This document shows, in pieces, positions 35,476 to 48,091 of a stretch of DNA of 64,000 bases. The DNA is from Armatimonadota bacterium. Lineage in GTDB: Bacteria > Sysuimicrobiota > Sysuimicrobiia > Sysuimicrobiales > Sysuimicrobiaceae. The position numbers were made by a program, and so were the translations under genes. The notes below the pieces were generated by a model. The model had not been told where the DNA came from, ran no database searches, and worked only from the letters and a program-made list of their open reading frames with translations. Positions within the stretch are counted from its first letter, which is position 1. Every line of letters begins with the position of its first letter. The stretch is taken from contig JAVKGX010000009.1 in NCBI GenBank assembly GCA_031432545.1, positions 1-64,000 of the forward strand. Reading direction: 5' to 3'.

Positions 35476-35574
35476 CGCCAGCAGCAGCGCCCCCAGGGCC
35501 CGCCTCAGATCCTCGCCCTCCCGACCCGCGGGCGGACCGGTGCCGTCTCATCGGACGGCCGGGCGTACCGGAAC

Positions 35575-35868
35575 CTACGGGGGAGCCCTATCCGGATCGA
35601 CCAGCTCGATCTCGAAGTCATCGCCCTGTCGCACGAACTCGTCGACCACCCGCTGGAACTCGTCGTCGTCGTCCACGCCGACCAGGGTGTCCTCGTCCTC
35701 CAGGCGCAATACGCTGGCCGGCTCGTCCTCGGAAGCGCCGCTGGGCATGACCACCACGTACCGGCGTTCGTTCACCTCCACGTAGCCGAGTACGGTGAAC
35801 TGATGCTCGTTGCCTTCCTCGTCGCTGACCGTGATCACGTCCTGCCCGTCGCCGTTTTCCTTGCCCAC
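35575..35868 (-). CDS. DUF1292 (YrzB-like) protein
   Basis: 97 residues, highly acidic. VITVSDEEGNEHQFTVLGYVEVNERRYVVV and an acidic EDED tail are diagnostic for DUF1292. In Firmicutes it sits between ruvX and mltG, as here. Function unknown. Confidence 0.9.
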   Translation of the reverse strand: MGKENGDGQDVITVSDEEGNEHQFTVLGYVEVNERRYVVVMPSGASEDEPASVLRLEDEDTLVGVDDDDEFQRVVDEFVRQGDDFEIELVDPDRAPP

Positions 35869-35887
35869 GGCAGCCTCCCGCTCTCCT

Positions 35888-36391
35888 TCATGCGTCCTCG
35901 CTCACCGGTCCTGACCCCGGGCTGGGCCGCCCGCCGGGTGTGCGGGCCGCCAGGTATCCCTGCAACATCCACGCGGCCGCAACACCGTCCCGGACACGCC
36001 GGCGTCGCGACCGGGAGACGTCCGCACCGACGAGCGCCCGCTCGGCCGCGGCGGTGGTCAACCGCTCGTCCCAGAACTCGATCGTCAGGTCCGTCGCGGC
36101 GGCCAAGTGACTCCCGAAACGCCGCGCGGCTGCGGCAGCCGGGCCTTCCGAGCCGTCCATGTTCCTCGGCAGTCCGACGACGATGCGCACGACCCCATGC
36201 GCGCGCGCAATCTGTGCCACGGCCTTGGCGGCCTGCGCGTCGCTTCGTCGCTCTACGTTCGGAAGTGGCCGGGCGATCGTACCGGTCGGGTCACTCAACG
36301 CCAGCCCGATGCGCTTGCTGCCCCAGTCGACGCCCAGGATGCATAGGCCACCGGAGGTGGTCGGCGATCTGGGGTCCGCGCGTTCGGCCAT
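35888..36391 (-). CDS. ruvX: Holliday junction resolvase-like RuvX/YqgF
   Basis: 167 residues, RNase H fold. GVDWGSKRIGLALSD supplies the first Asp, VVGLPRNMDGSEG follows, then WDERLTT with the second acidic pair, and a final conserved Asp in VRDGVAA. YqgF is involved in pre-16S rRNA 5' processing. It lies 6 nt after alaS, the usual order. Confidence 0.93.
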   Translation of the reverse strand: MAERADPRSPTTSGGLCILGVDWGSKRIGLALSDPTGTIARPLPNVERRSDAQAAKAVAQIARAHGVVRIVVGLPRNMDGSEGPAAAAARRFGSHLAAATDLTIEFWDERLTTAAAERALVGADVSRSRRRRVRDGVAAAWMLQGYLAARTPGGRPSPGSGPVSEDA

Positions 36392-36397
36392 GCGCCG

Positions 36398-39082
<2,685 letters not shown>

Positions 39083-39159
39083 CGCACCACTCTTCAGGAT
39101 ACCGTGGTGGGCGGTGCGGCGTCAGCCCACTCAGCGCCCGCGGCGTGCGATCCCCGGCC

Positions 39160-40809
39160 CTACGGACGCCGCGCGAGCAGGCGGCGCATGCGGTCCCACC
39201 ATGTCCCCTGGCGGCGCAGCATGGCCAGGGCGCGTTCCTGCTCCTCGTCGCTGTCCAGCGCGACGTCCACCACGTCCTCGTCGGTGTCCAGCCAGTGGAT
39301 GCGCCCGCCGCGCCGCCCCGTTGCGCCGACCTCCAACGCCGCGGCGGTCGCCGCCGGCGTGACGTCCATCTGTTCCAGGTGCATGCCTTCGCGCGCGGCG
39401 ATCCGAACGGTCGCGCCGGTCTGCGTCTCCAGCTGGCGCAGCCACGCTCCACCGTCCTCGGTGAGCTCCGCGTACACGAGCGGGTGCACGTGGACCGCAA
39501 GCGCCGCCGGTTTTTGGGCGACCAGCATCCGGCGAAGCTCCCGCCGGACCCGGTGGGCCATCGTCTCCGCAGACAGCACGCGACCCTTGCCGTCGCAATA
39601 AGGGCAAGGCATCCGCATGACCTCCTCGAGGTCCTGGTAGACACGCTTGCGCGTGATCTCGACCAGACCCAGCTGCGTCAGGTCGATGATGTGCATCTTG
39701 GATCGGTCGCGCTTGACCGCTTCGTGCAGCGCCGCCAGCACCTGCCTGCGGTGTGCCTCCGATTCCATGTCGATGAAATCCACCAGGATGATCCCACCGA
39801 TGTCCCGCAGGCGGATCTGTCGCACCACCTCCCCCACCGCCTCGAGATTTGTGTGCAGAATCGTCGCCGCCAGATCGCTCTTGCCCACGTACCTGCCCGT
39901 GTTGACGTCGATCACGGTCAGCGCCTCGGTGCGGTCCACGACGATGTAGCCGCCCGAGGGCAGCCACACCTTGCGGCGCAGCGCGTTGTGAAGCTCCCGT
40001 TCGACGCCGAACCGCTCGAAGATCGGTTCGGCGTCTTTGTACAGCTCGACCCGGGTACGCAGGTGCGGCGCGTACGACCCGACGAGATCGACGATGCGCT
40101 CGTACTCGCGGGGAGAGTCGACCACGAAGCGCTCTACCTCAGCGGTGAACAGGTCCCGCACCACCCGGCGGATCAGGCGCAGGTCCTGATACAGCAGCGC
40201 CGGGGCGCGGGCCGCCCGTGCCCGGTCCAGCACCCGCGCCCACACGCTGAGCAGGTAGCGCAGATCGTCCTGCAGGTCCTTCTCGGTGACCCCCTCGGCC
40301 GCGGTGCGGACGATCAGACCCATGCCCTGGGGCCGGATCCGCTCGGCGATCTCGCGCAGCCGCCGCCGCTCGCTCTCCCCTTCGATGCGCCGCGACACCC
40401 CCACGTAAGAGACGGTCGGCATCAGCACCATGTAGTAGGCCGGCAGAGCCACGTACGTCGTGACCCGCGCCCCCTTCGTCCGCATCGGCTCCCTGGTCAC
40501 CTGCACCAGGATCTCCTGACCCGGCCGCAGCCGCTGCTGGATCGACCCCTCGCCGATGGCGTCCTCCAGGTCCTCGCCCCCGATGCGGTGGGAGCGGATG
40601 TCGGCCACGTGTAAAAAGGCGTTGCGAGGCAGGCCGATGTCCACGAACGCCGCATCCATGCCGCGCAGGACGTTGGTGACCTTGCCCTTGTAGATGTTTC
40701 CGGCCAGCGGGTCCCCGCGTTCGATGAGGATGTTCTGCACCCGGCCCTCCTCGAACAGCGCAACGCGGGTCTCGAACGGCTCGACGTTGGCGACGATCTG
40801 CTTGTTCAT
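39160..40809 (-). CDS. rng: Ribonuclease E/G family endoribonuclease
   Basis: 549 residues from the ATG at 40809. S1 domain (GNIYKGKVTNVLRGMDAAFVDIG), RNase H-like and DNase I-like parts with the metal site in VIDVNTGRYVG and VDFIDM, and the zinc link CPYC. The C-terminal tail is short, so the RNA degradosome scaffold of RNase E is absent. Position after rodA is typical of Gram-positive-like rng. Confidence 0.95.
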   Translation of the reverse strand: MNKQIVANVEPFETRVALFEEGRVQNILIERGDPLAGNIYKGKVTNVLRGMDAAFVDIGLPRNAFLHVADIRSHRIGGEDLEDAIGEGSIQQRLRPGQEILVQVTREPMRTKGARVTTYVALPAYYMVLMPTVSYVGVSRRIEGESERRRLREIAERIRPQGMGLIVRTAAEGVTEKDLQDDLRYLLSVWARVLDRARAARAPALLYQDLRLIRRVVRDLFTAEVERFVVDSPREYERIVDLVGSYAPHLRTRVELYKDAEPIFERFGVERELHNALRRKVWLPSGGYIVVDRTEALTVIDVNTGRYVGKSDLAATILHTNLEAVGEVVRQIRLRDIGGIILVDFIDMESEAHRRQVLAALHEAVKRDRSKMHIIDLTQLGLVEITRKRVYQDLEEVMRMPCPYCDGKGRVLSAETMAHRVRRELRRMLVAQKPAALAVHVHPLVYAELTEDGGAWLRQLETQTGATVRIAAREGMHLEQMDVTPAATAAALEVGATGRRGGRIHWLDTDEDVVDVALDSDEEQERALAMLRRQGTWWDRMRRLLARRP

Positions 40810-40835
40810 GCCCAGCCCTCTGTGCGCAGCGGCTT

Positions 40836-41966
40836 TCAGAACTCGATCTTCCGGCGGCGGATGGCGACGCTGAGCAGCAGGCCCACCGCCGCCAGGTTCG
40901 TCACGAGGGAGCTCCCTCCGTACGACAGGAACGGCAGGGGGATTCCGGTGGCGGGCATGATCCCCACAGTCATCCCCACGTTCACGAAGACGTGAAAACC
41001 GACCATCGAGGCGATGCCCACAGCGAGGTAGGCGCCGAAGGGATCGCGGGCCACGAGCGCGATGCGCAGCGCTCGCATCAGCCACACCCACAAGAGCAAA
41101 AGGACCGCAACGGCGCCGACGAAGCCGAGTTCCTCTCCGATCACCGAGAACAGGAAGTCGGTGTGCTGCATCGGCAGAAACCGCAGCGCGTTCTGCGTTC
41201 CTTCAAACAGCCCCTTGCCCCACATCTGGCCCGACCCGATTGCGATCTTCGACTGGATCAGGTTGTAGCCGGCGCCCAGCGGGTCGAGTTGGGGATCCAC
41301 GAAGACCATCAGGCGCAGACGCTGGTAGGGCTTGAGCATCTGCCACAGCAGAGGAAGGGCGGCCAGCCCAACCCCCGCGAGCCCCGCGAGGTGGCGCGCC
41401 GGCACGCCTGCGGCGAACAGCATCGCGAACACGATGGCCAAGAACACCATCGACGTGCCCAGGTCGGGTTGGACGAAGACGAGCACGAACGCCGGTGCTA
41501 CGTGCAGCAGGTAGGCCACGACGTCGGTCGGCCGCCGGAACGGTTCCCGGCGCTGGCTGAGCACCCAGGCCAGCGTGACGACGATCCCCAGCTTGGCGAA
41601 CTCCGAGGGCTGCAGGCTCACGGGTCCGGCGACCAGCCAGCGTTGTGCACCCAGGGCCGCGCGACCCGCCACGGCCACCAGCGCCAGCAGAACGAGGTTC
41701 GCCGCGTACACGACCTTCCAGATCTCACCCAACGACCGGTAGGGTACGGCCGCACACACCGCCATGGCGACCAGACCGACGAGGAGGTGGGCGGTGCGCG
41801 CGCGCACCAAACCCCAGGGTGCCTCGGGCGTCCTCGTCGCGCTCCACACCATGACGGTGCCGATGGCCACCAGCAGCAGCGTGACGACGAGCAGCCATCC
41901 GTCGACGTACCGCAGGCGCCGGGGCTTCTCCTCCGCGGTGGGCAGGGGGATGGCGGCGTGGGTCAT
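40836..41966 (-). CDS. rodA: Peptidoglycan glycosyltransferase RodA (SEDS)
   Basis: 376 residues, about 10 membrane helices. SEDS motifs: GAQRWLVAGPVSLQPSEFAKL, FVQPDLGTSMVF, and the C-terminal GIPLPFLSYGGSSL. With PBP2 (overlap ATGA) it polymerises and crosslinks lateral wall glycan. Part of the mre elongation operon. Confidence 0.96.
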   Translation of the reverse strand: MTHAAIPLPTAEEKPRRLRYVDGWLLVVTLLLVAIGTVMVWSATRTPEAPWGLVRARTAHLLVGLVAMAVCAAVPYRSLGEIWKVVYAANLVLLALVAVAGRAALGAQRWLVAGPVSLQPSEFAKLGIVVTLAWVLSQRREPFRRPTDVVAYLLHVAPAFVLVFVQPDLGTSMVFLAIVFAMLFAAGVPARHLAGLAGVGLAALPLLWQMLKPYQRLRLMVFVDPQLDPLGAGYNLIQSKIAIGSGQMWGKGLFEGTQNALRFLPMQHTDFLFSVIGEELGFVGAVAVLLLLWVWLMRALRIALVARDPFGAYLAVGIASMVGFHVFVNVGMTVGIMPATGIPLPFLSYGGSSLVTNLAAVGLLLSVAIRRRKIEF

Positions 41967-43744
41967 GGCCTGCCGGCGGCGGGTCGCCTATGCTGGGCCG
42001 ACGCGCTGTACCACGCCTCGACGATCCGGCGCGCGATGGGTGCCGCGCTGAGCCCTCCGCGGTAGCCGTGCTCGATCAGCACGGCCACGGCGATCTGTGG
42101 CCGGTCGGCGGGCGCGTACCCGACGAACCACGCATGCGGCCGGCCGCGCGGCGTCTCGGCGCTGCCGGTCTTGCCCGCCACGGCCACGCCTGGAACCGCC
42201 GCCGCACGGCCCGTGCCCCGCACGACGACCGCCTCGAGACCGCGGCGCATGGCCTGCAGCGCGGCCGGCGGCAGATCCACCCTCCGCTGCACGCGCGCTT
42301 CAATGCGCCGGACGACCCGCCCTTCGCCGTCGACGACCGCGCGCACCAGGCGCGGCTGGACTAGTTGTCCGCCGTTGGCGATCGCGGCGGCCATGCGTGC
42401 GATCTGCAGCGGCGTCGCCAGGACGAACCCCTGACCAATCGCCATGTTGAGCGTGTCCCCCGGATACCACGGCTCACGCCAGCGCGTCTGTTTGTACTCG
42501 CGCGACGGGATGATGCCCTCCGCCTCCGACGGCAGGTCCACGCCGGTCCGCTCGCCCAGCCCGAGCATCGTCGCGTGGGCGCGGAGGCGGTCCGGGCCCA
42601 GGGCGCGGCCCAGTTGCCAGAACATGACGTTGCACGACTGCGCCACTCCCGTCAGGAAGTCGATGTTCCCGTGCGCGGCCAGGTCGCGGAACACCCACCG
42701 CCCCAGCGTCAGCGACCCGCTGCAGTAGAAGCGGGATCCGGCCGTGGCCTTGCCATCGGCCAGTGCCGCGAGGCCCGTCACGACCTTGAAGACGGATCCC
42801 GGCTCGTACGCGCTGGCGACGGCCCGGTTGAGGAGCGGGTGTCGGGGGTCTTCGCTCAATCGTGCCCACGTCGCCTCGGAGATCCCGGCTGCGAACAGGT
42901 TGGGGTCGTAGGTCGGATTGCTGGCCATCGCGAGGATCTCGCCGTTGCGGGGATCCATCGCGACGATCGCGCCGGCCCGCCCGGCCAGCTCGGCCTCGGC
43001 CAGCGCCTGCAGTTCGCGATCCAGCGTCGTGACGACGCTGCGGCCGGGCCGCGCCGTCTGCTCGCGCAGCACACGCAGCGGCCGTCCGGAAGCGTCGACT
43101 TCCACGACCTGCTCGCCGTCGTCGCCGCGCAGGAAGGCATCGTAGTGGCGCTCGATCCCTGCCTTGCCGATCAGGTCGCCGGCCCGGTATCCGCGCGGCC
43201 GCAGCACGGCGAGTTCCTGCGCGCTGATCTCGCCCAAATAGCCCAACACGTGCGCCGCCAGCTGCCGGTACCGATACACGCGCACCGGCTCGGCCTCGAC
43301 CACCACCCCGCGCATCTCGGTCCGCCGCTCCTCGATCGCAGTGACCACACGTAGGCCGACGTCGCGCCGGATCCGGACGGGCTCGAAGGGCGGCGTGCGC
43401 GACCCGGCCAGCCGCCTGCGGATCTCGCCTTCGGGGACCCCCAGCAGCGCCGCCAGGTGTGGCAGGACCCGGTCGGGCTCGCCCAGTTCCAGCGGAAGGA
43501 TCGACACCGAGAACGACGGGCGGTTTGCGACGAGCGGGACGCCGCGCCGGTCCAGGATGAGGCCCCGGGGTGCGGCGGTGCGGTAAATGCGCAGCCGGTT
43601 GCCCTCTGCGAGCTGTGCGTAGTGTTCGCCCTGGAGAACCTGCAGCTGCCACAGTCGCAGAGCGAGCAGACCCAACATCACCGAGACCACCACGCCGAGG
43701 GACGCCAGACGCATCGGAAGGTGGGACGGCTTGTCGCGATCCAT
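41963..43744 (-). CDS. mrdA: Penicillin-binding protein 2 (transpeptidase, MrdA)
   Basis: 593 residues from the ATG at 43744. Membrane anchor (about 14-32), PBP dimerisation domain, then transpeptidase with SxxK (SVFK within SAYEPGSVFKV), SCN and KTGSAE motifs. Works with RodA in rod elongation. Upstream in-frame residues to 43807 lie in mreD and are rejected. Confidence 0.96.
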   Translation of the reverse strand: MDRDKPSHLPMRLASLGVVVSVMLGLLALRLWQLQVLQGEHYAQLAEGNRLRIYRTAAPRGLILDRRGVPLVANRPSFSVSILPLELGEPDRVLPHLAALLGVPEGEIRRRLAGSRTPPFEPVRIRRDVGLRVVTAIEERRTEMRGVVVEAEPVRVYRYRQLAAHVLGYLGEISAQELAVLRPRGYRAGDLIGKAGIERHYDAFLRGDDGEQVVEVDASGRPLRVLREQTARPGRSVVTTLDRELQALAEAELAGRAGAIVAMDPRNGEILAMASNPTYDPNLFAAGISEATWARLSEDPRHPLLNRAVASAYEPGSVFKVVTGLAALADGKATAGSRFYCSGSLTLGRWVFRDLAAHGNIDFLTGVAQSCNVMFWQLGRALGPDRLRAHATMLGLGERTGVDLPSEAEGIIPSREYKQTRWREPWYPGDTLNMAIGQGFVLATPLQIARMAAAIANGGQLVQPRLVRAVVDGEGRVVRRIEARVQRRVDLPPAALQAMRRGLEAVVVRGTGRAAAVPGVAVAGKTGSAETPRGRPHAWFVGYAPADRPQIAVAVLIEHGYRGGLSAAPIARRIVEAWYSASAQHRRPAAGRP

Positions 43745-43755
43745 GGGGACGGGAG

Positions 43756-44280
43756 TCAGCCGGTGCCGGCCGCCCGCTGAAACCATCGTTCGGCGCGGCG
43801 GACCCAAGCGAACACGAGCGGCGCGACCACGCCATTATAGCACGCAGCGACCGCGACGGTGGGCGCCGCGTCCTCCCACGGCGGCGGTGCATAGCCCGTG
43901 AGGGCGCCCAGGCCGAGTTCCAGAAAGCCGTTGGCGAACGTTGCCGCGGCGAGCAGGGCGACCGGCGTGAGGACGTTCTCCACGTAGAGGGTCCGTGTCA
44001 TCAGGCCTAACAAGAACCCGACGACGAGTTTGGGACCTGCCATCAGACCCAGCGACTGGCCGCCGACCAGATCCTGGAGCAGACCGCCGGCCAACCCCAC
44101 TGCGGCACCCAACTCCGGGCCACGGTGCAGCGCGAGGGCGACGACCAGGACCAGCACCAGATCCGGCCTTCCACCCAGCAGCGCCAGCCGCGCGGTCCAG
44201 GTGCTCTCGATCAGTGTCGCCACCACGAGGGCGGCCGCGTAGAGGGCGACCCGCAGCAGGCCCAGGCGAAACGACCCCAT
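43756..44280 (-). CDS. mreD: Rod shape protein MreD
   Basis: 174 residues with five or six membrane helices and the conserved LQDLVGGQSLGL region. Partner of MreC in the elongasome. Between mreC and mrdA as usual. Confidence 0.9.
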   Translation of the reverse strand: MGSFRLGLLRVALYAAALVVATLIESTWTARLALLGGRPDLVLVLVVALALHRGPELGAAVGLAGGLLQDLVGGQSLGLMAGPKLVVGFLLGLMTRTLYVENVLTPVALLAAATFANGFLELGLGALTGYAPPPWEDAAPTVAVAACYNGVVAPLVFAWVRRAERWFQRAAGTG

Positions 44281-44297
44281 CTGCGGGGAGGGCGCCG

Positions 44298-45119
44298 TCA
44301 GCGGCGCCCCACGATCACGAGCACCTCTTCCAGCCGCCCCACCGTCGCCGCGGGCACGACCTCGGCTTCCTGGAAGAGGGCGCCGGGGGGTCGCAGCACG
44401 GCGCGGACGGTTCCCACGCGAATCCCGCGAGGGAACACCCCGCCCAGCCCGGACGTGATCAGCACATCGCCCGGACGGAGGGAGGACTCGCGCGAGACGT
44501 ACCGAAGCCGCAGCACGTCCCGGCCCTGTCCTTCCACCACCCCGGCGTCCCGGGTGCTCTGGACGAGGACGCCGACCGCGCTGCGCGGGTCGCTGATCAG
44601 CAGCACCCGCGCCGCCGTCGGGTAGACTTCCATGACGCGCCCGACCAGCCCGTCCGCCGTCACGACGGCGTCGCGCGTGCGCACGCCATCGCGTGCCCCG
44701 CGATCGATGGTCATCGTCGTGAACCAGCGGCTGGGATCCCGCATCGCCACGCGGGCAGCGACGGTGCTCACCGCGGTCTGCGCCCGGAACTCCACGAGGC
44801 GGCGAAGCCGGGCGTTCTCCGCCGCGGCCTCCTGCAGCGTCGCCACGTCGCGCGTCAGTCTCTCGACCTCGGCCCTTAGCCGGGCGTTCTCCAGCCGCAG
44901 CTGCCCGATCTCATTGAGCCCCCGCCACCAGCCGATGACGGTGTCGGCCGCGTGATTCATGCCGAGCTGCACCGGCGTCAGCCACGACAGGAGGAGGTGT
45001 CCCAGGGGGCCGACCTGCCGACGGTCGGTGGACCGCACCTGCCCCGTGAGGGTGACGATGACCGCCAGCAGCAGGACGAGCAGTACGCCGACGGTGCGGC
45101 GCGATCCGGTCGCGATCAT
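44298..45119 (-). CDS. mreC: Rod shape protein MreC
   Basis: 273 residues. One membrane helix at the start, a coiled coil (about 60-100, ENARLRAEVERLT), and two beta-barrel domains (RDGVRTRDAVVT, SLRPGDVLITSGLGGVFPRGI). MreC links MreB to PBP2. Confidence 0.93.
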   Translation of the reverse strand: MIATGSRRTVGVLLVLLLAVIVTLTGQVRSTDRRQVGPLGHLLLSWLTPVQLGMNHAADTVIGWWRGLNEIGQLRLENARLRAEVERLTRDVATLQEAAAENARLRRLVEFRAQTAVSTVAARVAMRDPSRWFTTMTIDRGARDGVRTRDAVVTADGLVGRVMEVYPTAARVLLISDPRSAVGVLVQSTRDAGVVEGQGRDVLRLRYVSRESSLRPGDVLITSGLGGVFPRGIRVGTVRAVLRPPGALFQEAEVVPAATVGRLEEVLVIVGRR

Positions 45120-45144
45120 GGAAGCGCCCTCGTCTGCGGGCTTC

Positions 45145-46179
45145 CTACAGCTTCTTGGCTGTCACCAGCACCTTCTTTAGGACGTCGATCTCCTCCAGCG
45201 CACGCCCCGTTCCGAGTACGACTGCCGACAGCGGGTCGTCGGTGAGGGTCACAGGCATCCCGGTCTCCTCGGCCAGCAACCGGTCGATCCCGCGCAGCAG
45301 GGCGCCCCCGCCGGCCAGCACGATGCCGCGGTCGACGATGTCGGCAGACAGTTCCGGCGGCGTGCGCTCCAGCGTCTGCTTGACCGCATCCACGATCGTC
45401 GCGATCGGTTCGGCCATCGCCTCGCGGATCTCCGCGCTGGTCATGCGCACCGTCCGCGGCAGTCCGGAGACCAGGTCCCGCCCGCGGACGTCCACCGACT
45501 GCTCTTCGCGCAGCGGGTAGGCTGAACCGATCGCGATCTTGATCTCTTCTGCGGTCCGCTCGCCGATCAGCAGGTTGTACACCTTCCGCGCGTACTGGAT
45601 GATCGCCTCGTCCATCTCGTCGCCGCCGATGCGGACCGACTTGCTGGTCACGATCCCGCCCAGCGCGATCACAGCCACCTCGGTCGTCCCGCCGCCGATG
45701 TCCACGACCATGCTGCCAACCGGCTCCGACACAGGCAGTCCGGCGCCGATCGCCGCGGCCATGGGCTCCTCGATCAGGTAGGCTTCCCGCGCACCCGCCT
45801 GGAGCGTCGCGTCGATCACCGCCCGCTTTTCGACCTCGGTGACACCGGACGGGATGCCAACGATGACCCGAGGCTTGAACAACGACCGGCCGCGCAGGCC
45901 CCGCCGGATGAAGTAGCCGAGCATCGTCGACGTCGTGTCGAAGTCGGCGATGACCCCGTCCCGCAGCGGGCGGGTCGCCTGGATGTCGGCCGGCGTACGG
46001 CCGATCATCCTCTTGGCCTCATCGCCCACCGCCAGGATGTGCCCGTCGTTGCGCTTGGCCACGACCGAAGGCTCGCGGAGCACGATGCCCTCGCGCCGCA
46101 CGTACACCAAGGTGTTCGCGGTTCCCAGATCGATGCCCATGTCCCGGGACAGCCGGCCCAAGAACCCGTTTCGCGTCAT
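45145..46179 (-). CDS. mreB: Rod shape-determining actin MreB
   Basis: 344 residues. [14 protein letters not shown] phosphate 1, [14 protein letters not shown] phosphate 2, and [13 protein letters not shown] adenosine loops. The usual length; predicts a rod-shaped cell. Confidence 0.98.
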   Translation of the reverse strand: MTRNGFLGRLSRDMGIDLGTANTLVYVRREGIVLREPSVVAKRNDGHILAVGDEAKRMIGRTPADIQATRPLRDGVIADFDTTSTMLGYFIRRGLRGRSLFKPRVIVGIPSGVTEVEKRAVIDATLQAGAREAYLIEEPMAAAIGAGLPVSEPVGSMVVDIGGGTTEVAVIALGGIVTSKSVRIGGDEMDEAIIQYARKVYNLLIGERTAEEIKIAIGSAYPLREEQSVDVRGRDLVSGLPRTVRMTSAEIREAMAEPIATIVDAVKQTLERTPPELSADIVDRGIVLAGGGALLRGIDRLLAEETGMPVTLTDDPLSAVVLGTGRALEEIDVLKKVLVTAKKL

Positions 46180-46217
46180 CTCGTCCTCCCGCGCCGCCCA
46201 CCGTACCCCAAGCGCTC

Positions 46218-46919
46218 CTAAAATCCTACCCCGCGCTCGCGCAAGCTGACAAACCGGCCGTCTCCGACCACGATGTGGTCGAGCACCGCGATCCCCAAGA
46301 TCGAGCCCGCCTCGCGCAGCGCCGCCGTCAGCCGCCCGTCCTCCGGGCTGGGCTCCGGGTTCCCGGAAGGGTGGTTGTGGGCCAGGACGACGGCGTGTGC
46401 GCTGCGCCGCACAGCCTCCCGGAAGACCTCCCGGGCGGCGACCGATGCGGCGTTGAGCCCTCCGCGCGAGGTCTCGACGATGCCGATCACTTCGTGGCGG
46501 GCGTTGAGGAGGATCACGCAGAAGTGCTCTTGGTCGCGGTCGGCAAGACGCGGCCGGACGGCCGCAGCGGCGTCCTGGGCGTTGCGGATCACCGGGCGTT
46601 CGGCCGCATCGAGGCCGTGCGCGCGGCGCCCCAGCTCGAAGGCGGCCTGCACCACGGCGGCCTTGGCGACGCCGACGCCAGGCGCAGAGGCCAGTTCCTC
46701 CGGCCGGGCCCGGCTCAGACCCCTCAGCCCACCGAAGCGGACGAGCAGGCGGTCGGCTAGGTGGAGGGCGGACTGTCCCCGCGCGCCGCTGCGCAGCAGG
46801 AGCGCAAGCAGATCGCGCGCGCTCAGGCTCTCCGGACCGTCGGCGAGGAGCCGCTCCCGTGGCCGGGCCTCCGGCGGCAGCTCACGGATGACCGGTCCAC
46901 CGCGTTCGTCGTACACCAT
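46218..46919 (-). CDS. radC: RadC/YsxA-family protein
   Basis: 233 residues. HhH N-terminal ([19 protein letters not shown]) and a JAMM-like metalloprotease fold with [16 protein letters not shown]. The name implies DNA repair but a repair role was not supported by later genetics. Immediately before mreB, the standard Firmicutes position. Confidence 0.95.
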   Translation of the reverse strand: MVYDERGGPVIRELPPEARPRERLLADGPESLSARDLLALLLRSGARGQSALHLADRLLVRFGGLRGLSRARPEELASAPGVGVAKAAVVQAAFELGRRAHGLDAAERPVIRNAQDAAAAVRPRLADRDQEHFCVILLNARHEVIGIVETSRGGLNAASVAAREVFREAVRRSAHAVVLAHNHPSGNPEPSPEDGRLTAALREAGSILGIAVLDHIVVGDGRFVSLRERGVGF

Positions 46920-47000
46920 GGGGCTTCTCCTCCCTGGACAACGCGGTCGGAGCGGGAATTCGTGGAGGGAGCACTGCCCGCAGACCGGCCCGAGCGCGGC

Positions 47001-47264
47001 CTACAGTACGGCGCGCCATACCCACAGGGCGATCAGCACGCCGATCAGGACCGCCAGGTTCAGGCGGACGGTGAATCCGAACGTGAGGGTCACCAGGCCG
47101 GCGTCGATGTGAAGGGACGGGTCCAGACCGGGCTCGACCGTACGCGACAGAAACGCCAGCCCCGGCAGCGTGCCCACGGCCTGCGCGAGGACATGGCCGA
47201 CCAGTCCCCCCGTCAGCACGACGAAGACGAGCGCGAGCCACGGCCGGTGGGAACGGCGCGTCAT
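47001..47264 (-). CDS. DUF4321-like membrane protein
   Basis: 87 residues: an N-terminal helix, SLHIDAGLVTLTFGFTVRLNLAVLIGVLIALWVW. The closing pattern (LTFG...NLAxxIG) matches DUF4321, a protein found next to radC/mreB in many Firmicutes. Two membrane helices; function unknown. Confidence 0.75.
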   Translation of the reverse strand: MTRRSHRPWLALVFVVLTGGLVGHVLAQAVGTLPGLAFLSRTVEPGLDPSLHIDAGLVTLTFGFTVRLNLAVLIGVLIALWVWRAVL

Positions 47265-47331
47265 CCGTGCGGGCAGCGGGTGGACAGATGCAGGGACAGC
47301 CCTCGCTCCTTCGACGGGATATCAGGAGCGT

Positions 47332-47499
47332 TCAGGTCTTGCCCGTTTCGTCGTTGTCCTCGTCCTTGACGGACTTGCGGAAGTCGCGGATCGCCCTGCC
47401 CAACGAACTGCCGATGCCAGCCAAACGTGAGGGGCCGAAGATCAGCAGCGCGATGATCAGGATGATGATCAGTTCGGTCGTGCCGATTCCGAACGGCAT
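47332..47499 (-). CDS. tatA: Twin-arginine translocase subunit TatA
   Basis: 55 residues, too short for many gene callers. MPFGIGTTELIIILIIALL then FGPSRLAGIGSSLGRAIRDFRKSV: the conserved FGP hinge, a membrane helix before it and an amphipathic helix after it, and an acidic tail. TatA forms the channel for folded proteins, among them probably the Rieske protein at 57 kb, which has an RR signal. No TatC here. Confidence 0.9.
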   Translation of the reverse strand: MPFGIGTTELIIILIIALLIFGPSRLAGIGSSLGRAIRDFRKSVKDEDNDETGKT

Positions 47500-47537
47500 C
47501 TGCTACCTCCGCGGTGATTGTACCACCGCCGGCCGGT

Positions 47538-47735
47538 TCAGGGGCGCCGCCGCGTGCTCAGCGACACCACACCCCAGGAGACCAGCAACCCCAGGACAGC
47601 CGCCCACCGGCCGCGCAAGATCGGATCGCGCGGGATCGCGGTCCGCACCGCTTCCTGGATGCGCAGCACGCGGCGCTCTATCCGCGCCCGGATCTGCGGA
47701 ATCTCCGCAGCGAGTCGATCAGGTCCCGTATCCAC
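47538..47735 (-). CDS. Small tail-anchored protein (DUF3618-like)
   Basis: 65 residues from a GTG at 47735 inside the end of the holin-type gene (overlap about 58 nt). An amphipathic helix with IPQIRARIERRVLRIQEAV, then one membrane helix and a basic STRRRP tail. DUF3618 proteins are commonly encoded right after phage-holin-3-6-type proteins. The assignment is by length, topology and context. Confidence 0.5.
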   Translation of the reverse strand: MDTGPDRLAAEIPQIRARIERRVLRIQEAVRTAIPRDPILRGRWAAVLGLLVSWGVVSLSTRRRP

Positions 47736-48088
47736 ACCCGGTCCTCGCGCAGCGCCAGTCGCGTTCGCCGCATCTTCGGCCGCCGCAGCCTCCGCACCCC
47801 GACGGCCAGAGACGCGCCCGCCGCCGACACCGCCGCCGCCGTGGCGAGCAGGGCTGCTGCCCAGGTCGGCAACCACACGGACAGCACGATCGTGACCACG
47901 ACCGGCACGAACAAGACCACCGCCAGCGCTGCGACCGCTCCCACGGCGATCCACGCGCCGGCCCGAACGATGTCACCCGCCGCCTCCTGTACCTCCTCCC
48001 GCACCAGCGCCGCGTGCTTGCTCGCGAGCGCCCTCAGGTCCGCCACCAGGGCACGCCATTCCTCGGACACGGAGATCTCTTCGGCCAT
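47678..48088 (-). CDS. Phage-holin-3-6-like membrane protein (Holin-X type)
   Basis: 136 residues: a charged N-terminal helix (EEWRALVADLRALASKHAALVREEV), two membrane helices (about 46-70 and 74-98), and a basic C-terminus. This is the pattern of PF07332, common chromosomal proteins, not phage holins. Function unknown. Confidence 0.75.
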   Translation of the reverse strand: MAEEISVSEEWRALVADLRALASKHAALVREEVQEAAGDIVRAGAWIAVGAVAALAVVLFVPVVVTIVLSVWLPTWAAALLATAAAVSAAGASLAVGVRRLRRPKMRRTRLALREDRVWIRDLIDSLRRFRRSGRG

Positions 48089-48091
48089 CGG

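Noticed and set aside
39083-39159. T-box leader before alaS
   Set aside because: Only 77 bp available and no T-box sequence, specifier loop or terminator visible.
43745-43807. N-terminal extension of PBP2
   Set aside because: Lies inside mreD and has no anchor features; ATG 43744 directly precedes the membrane helix.
47678-48088. Prophage remnant (holin)
   Set aside because: No other phage genes nearby; PF07332-type proteins are ordinary chromosomal membrane proteins.
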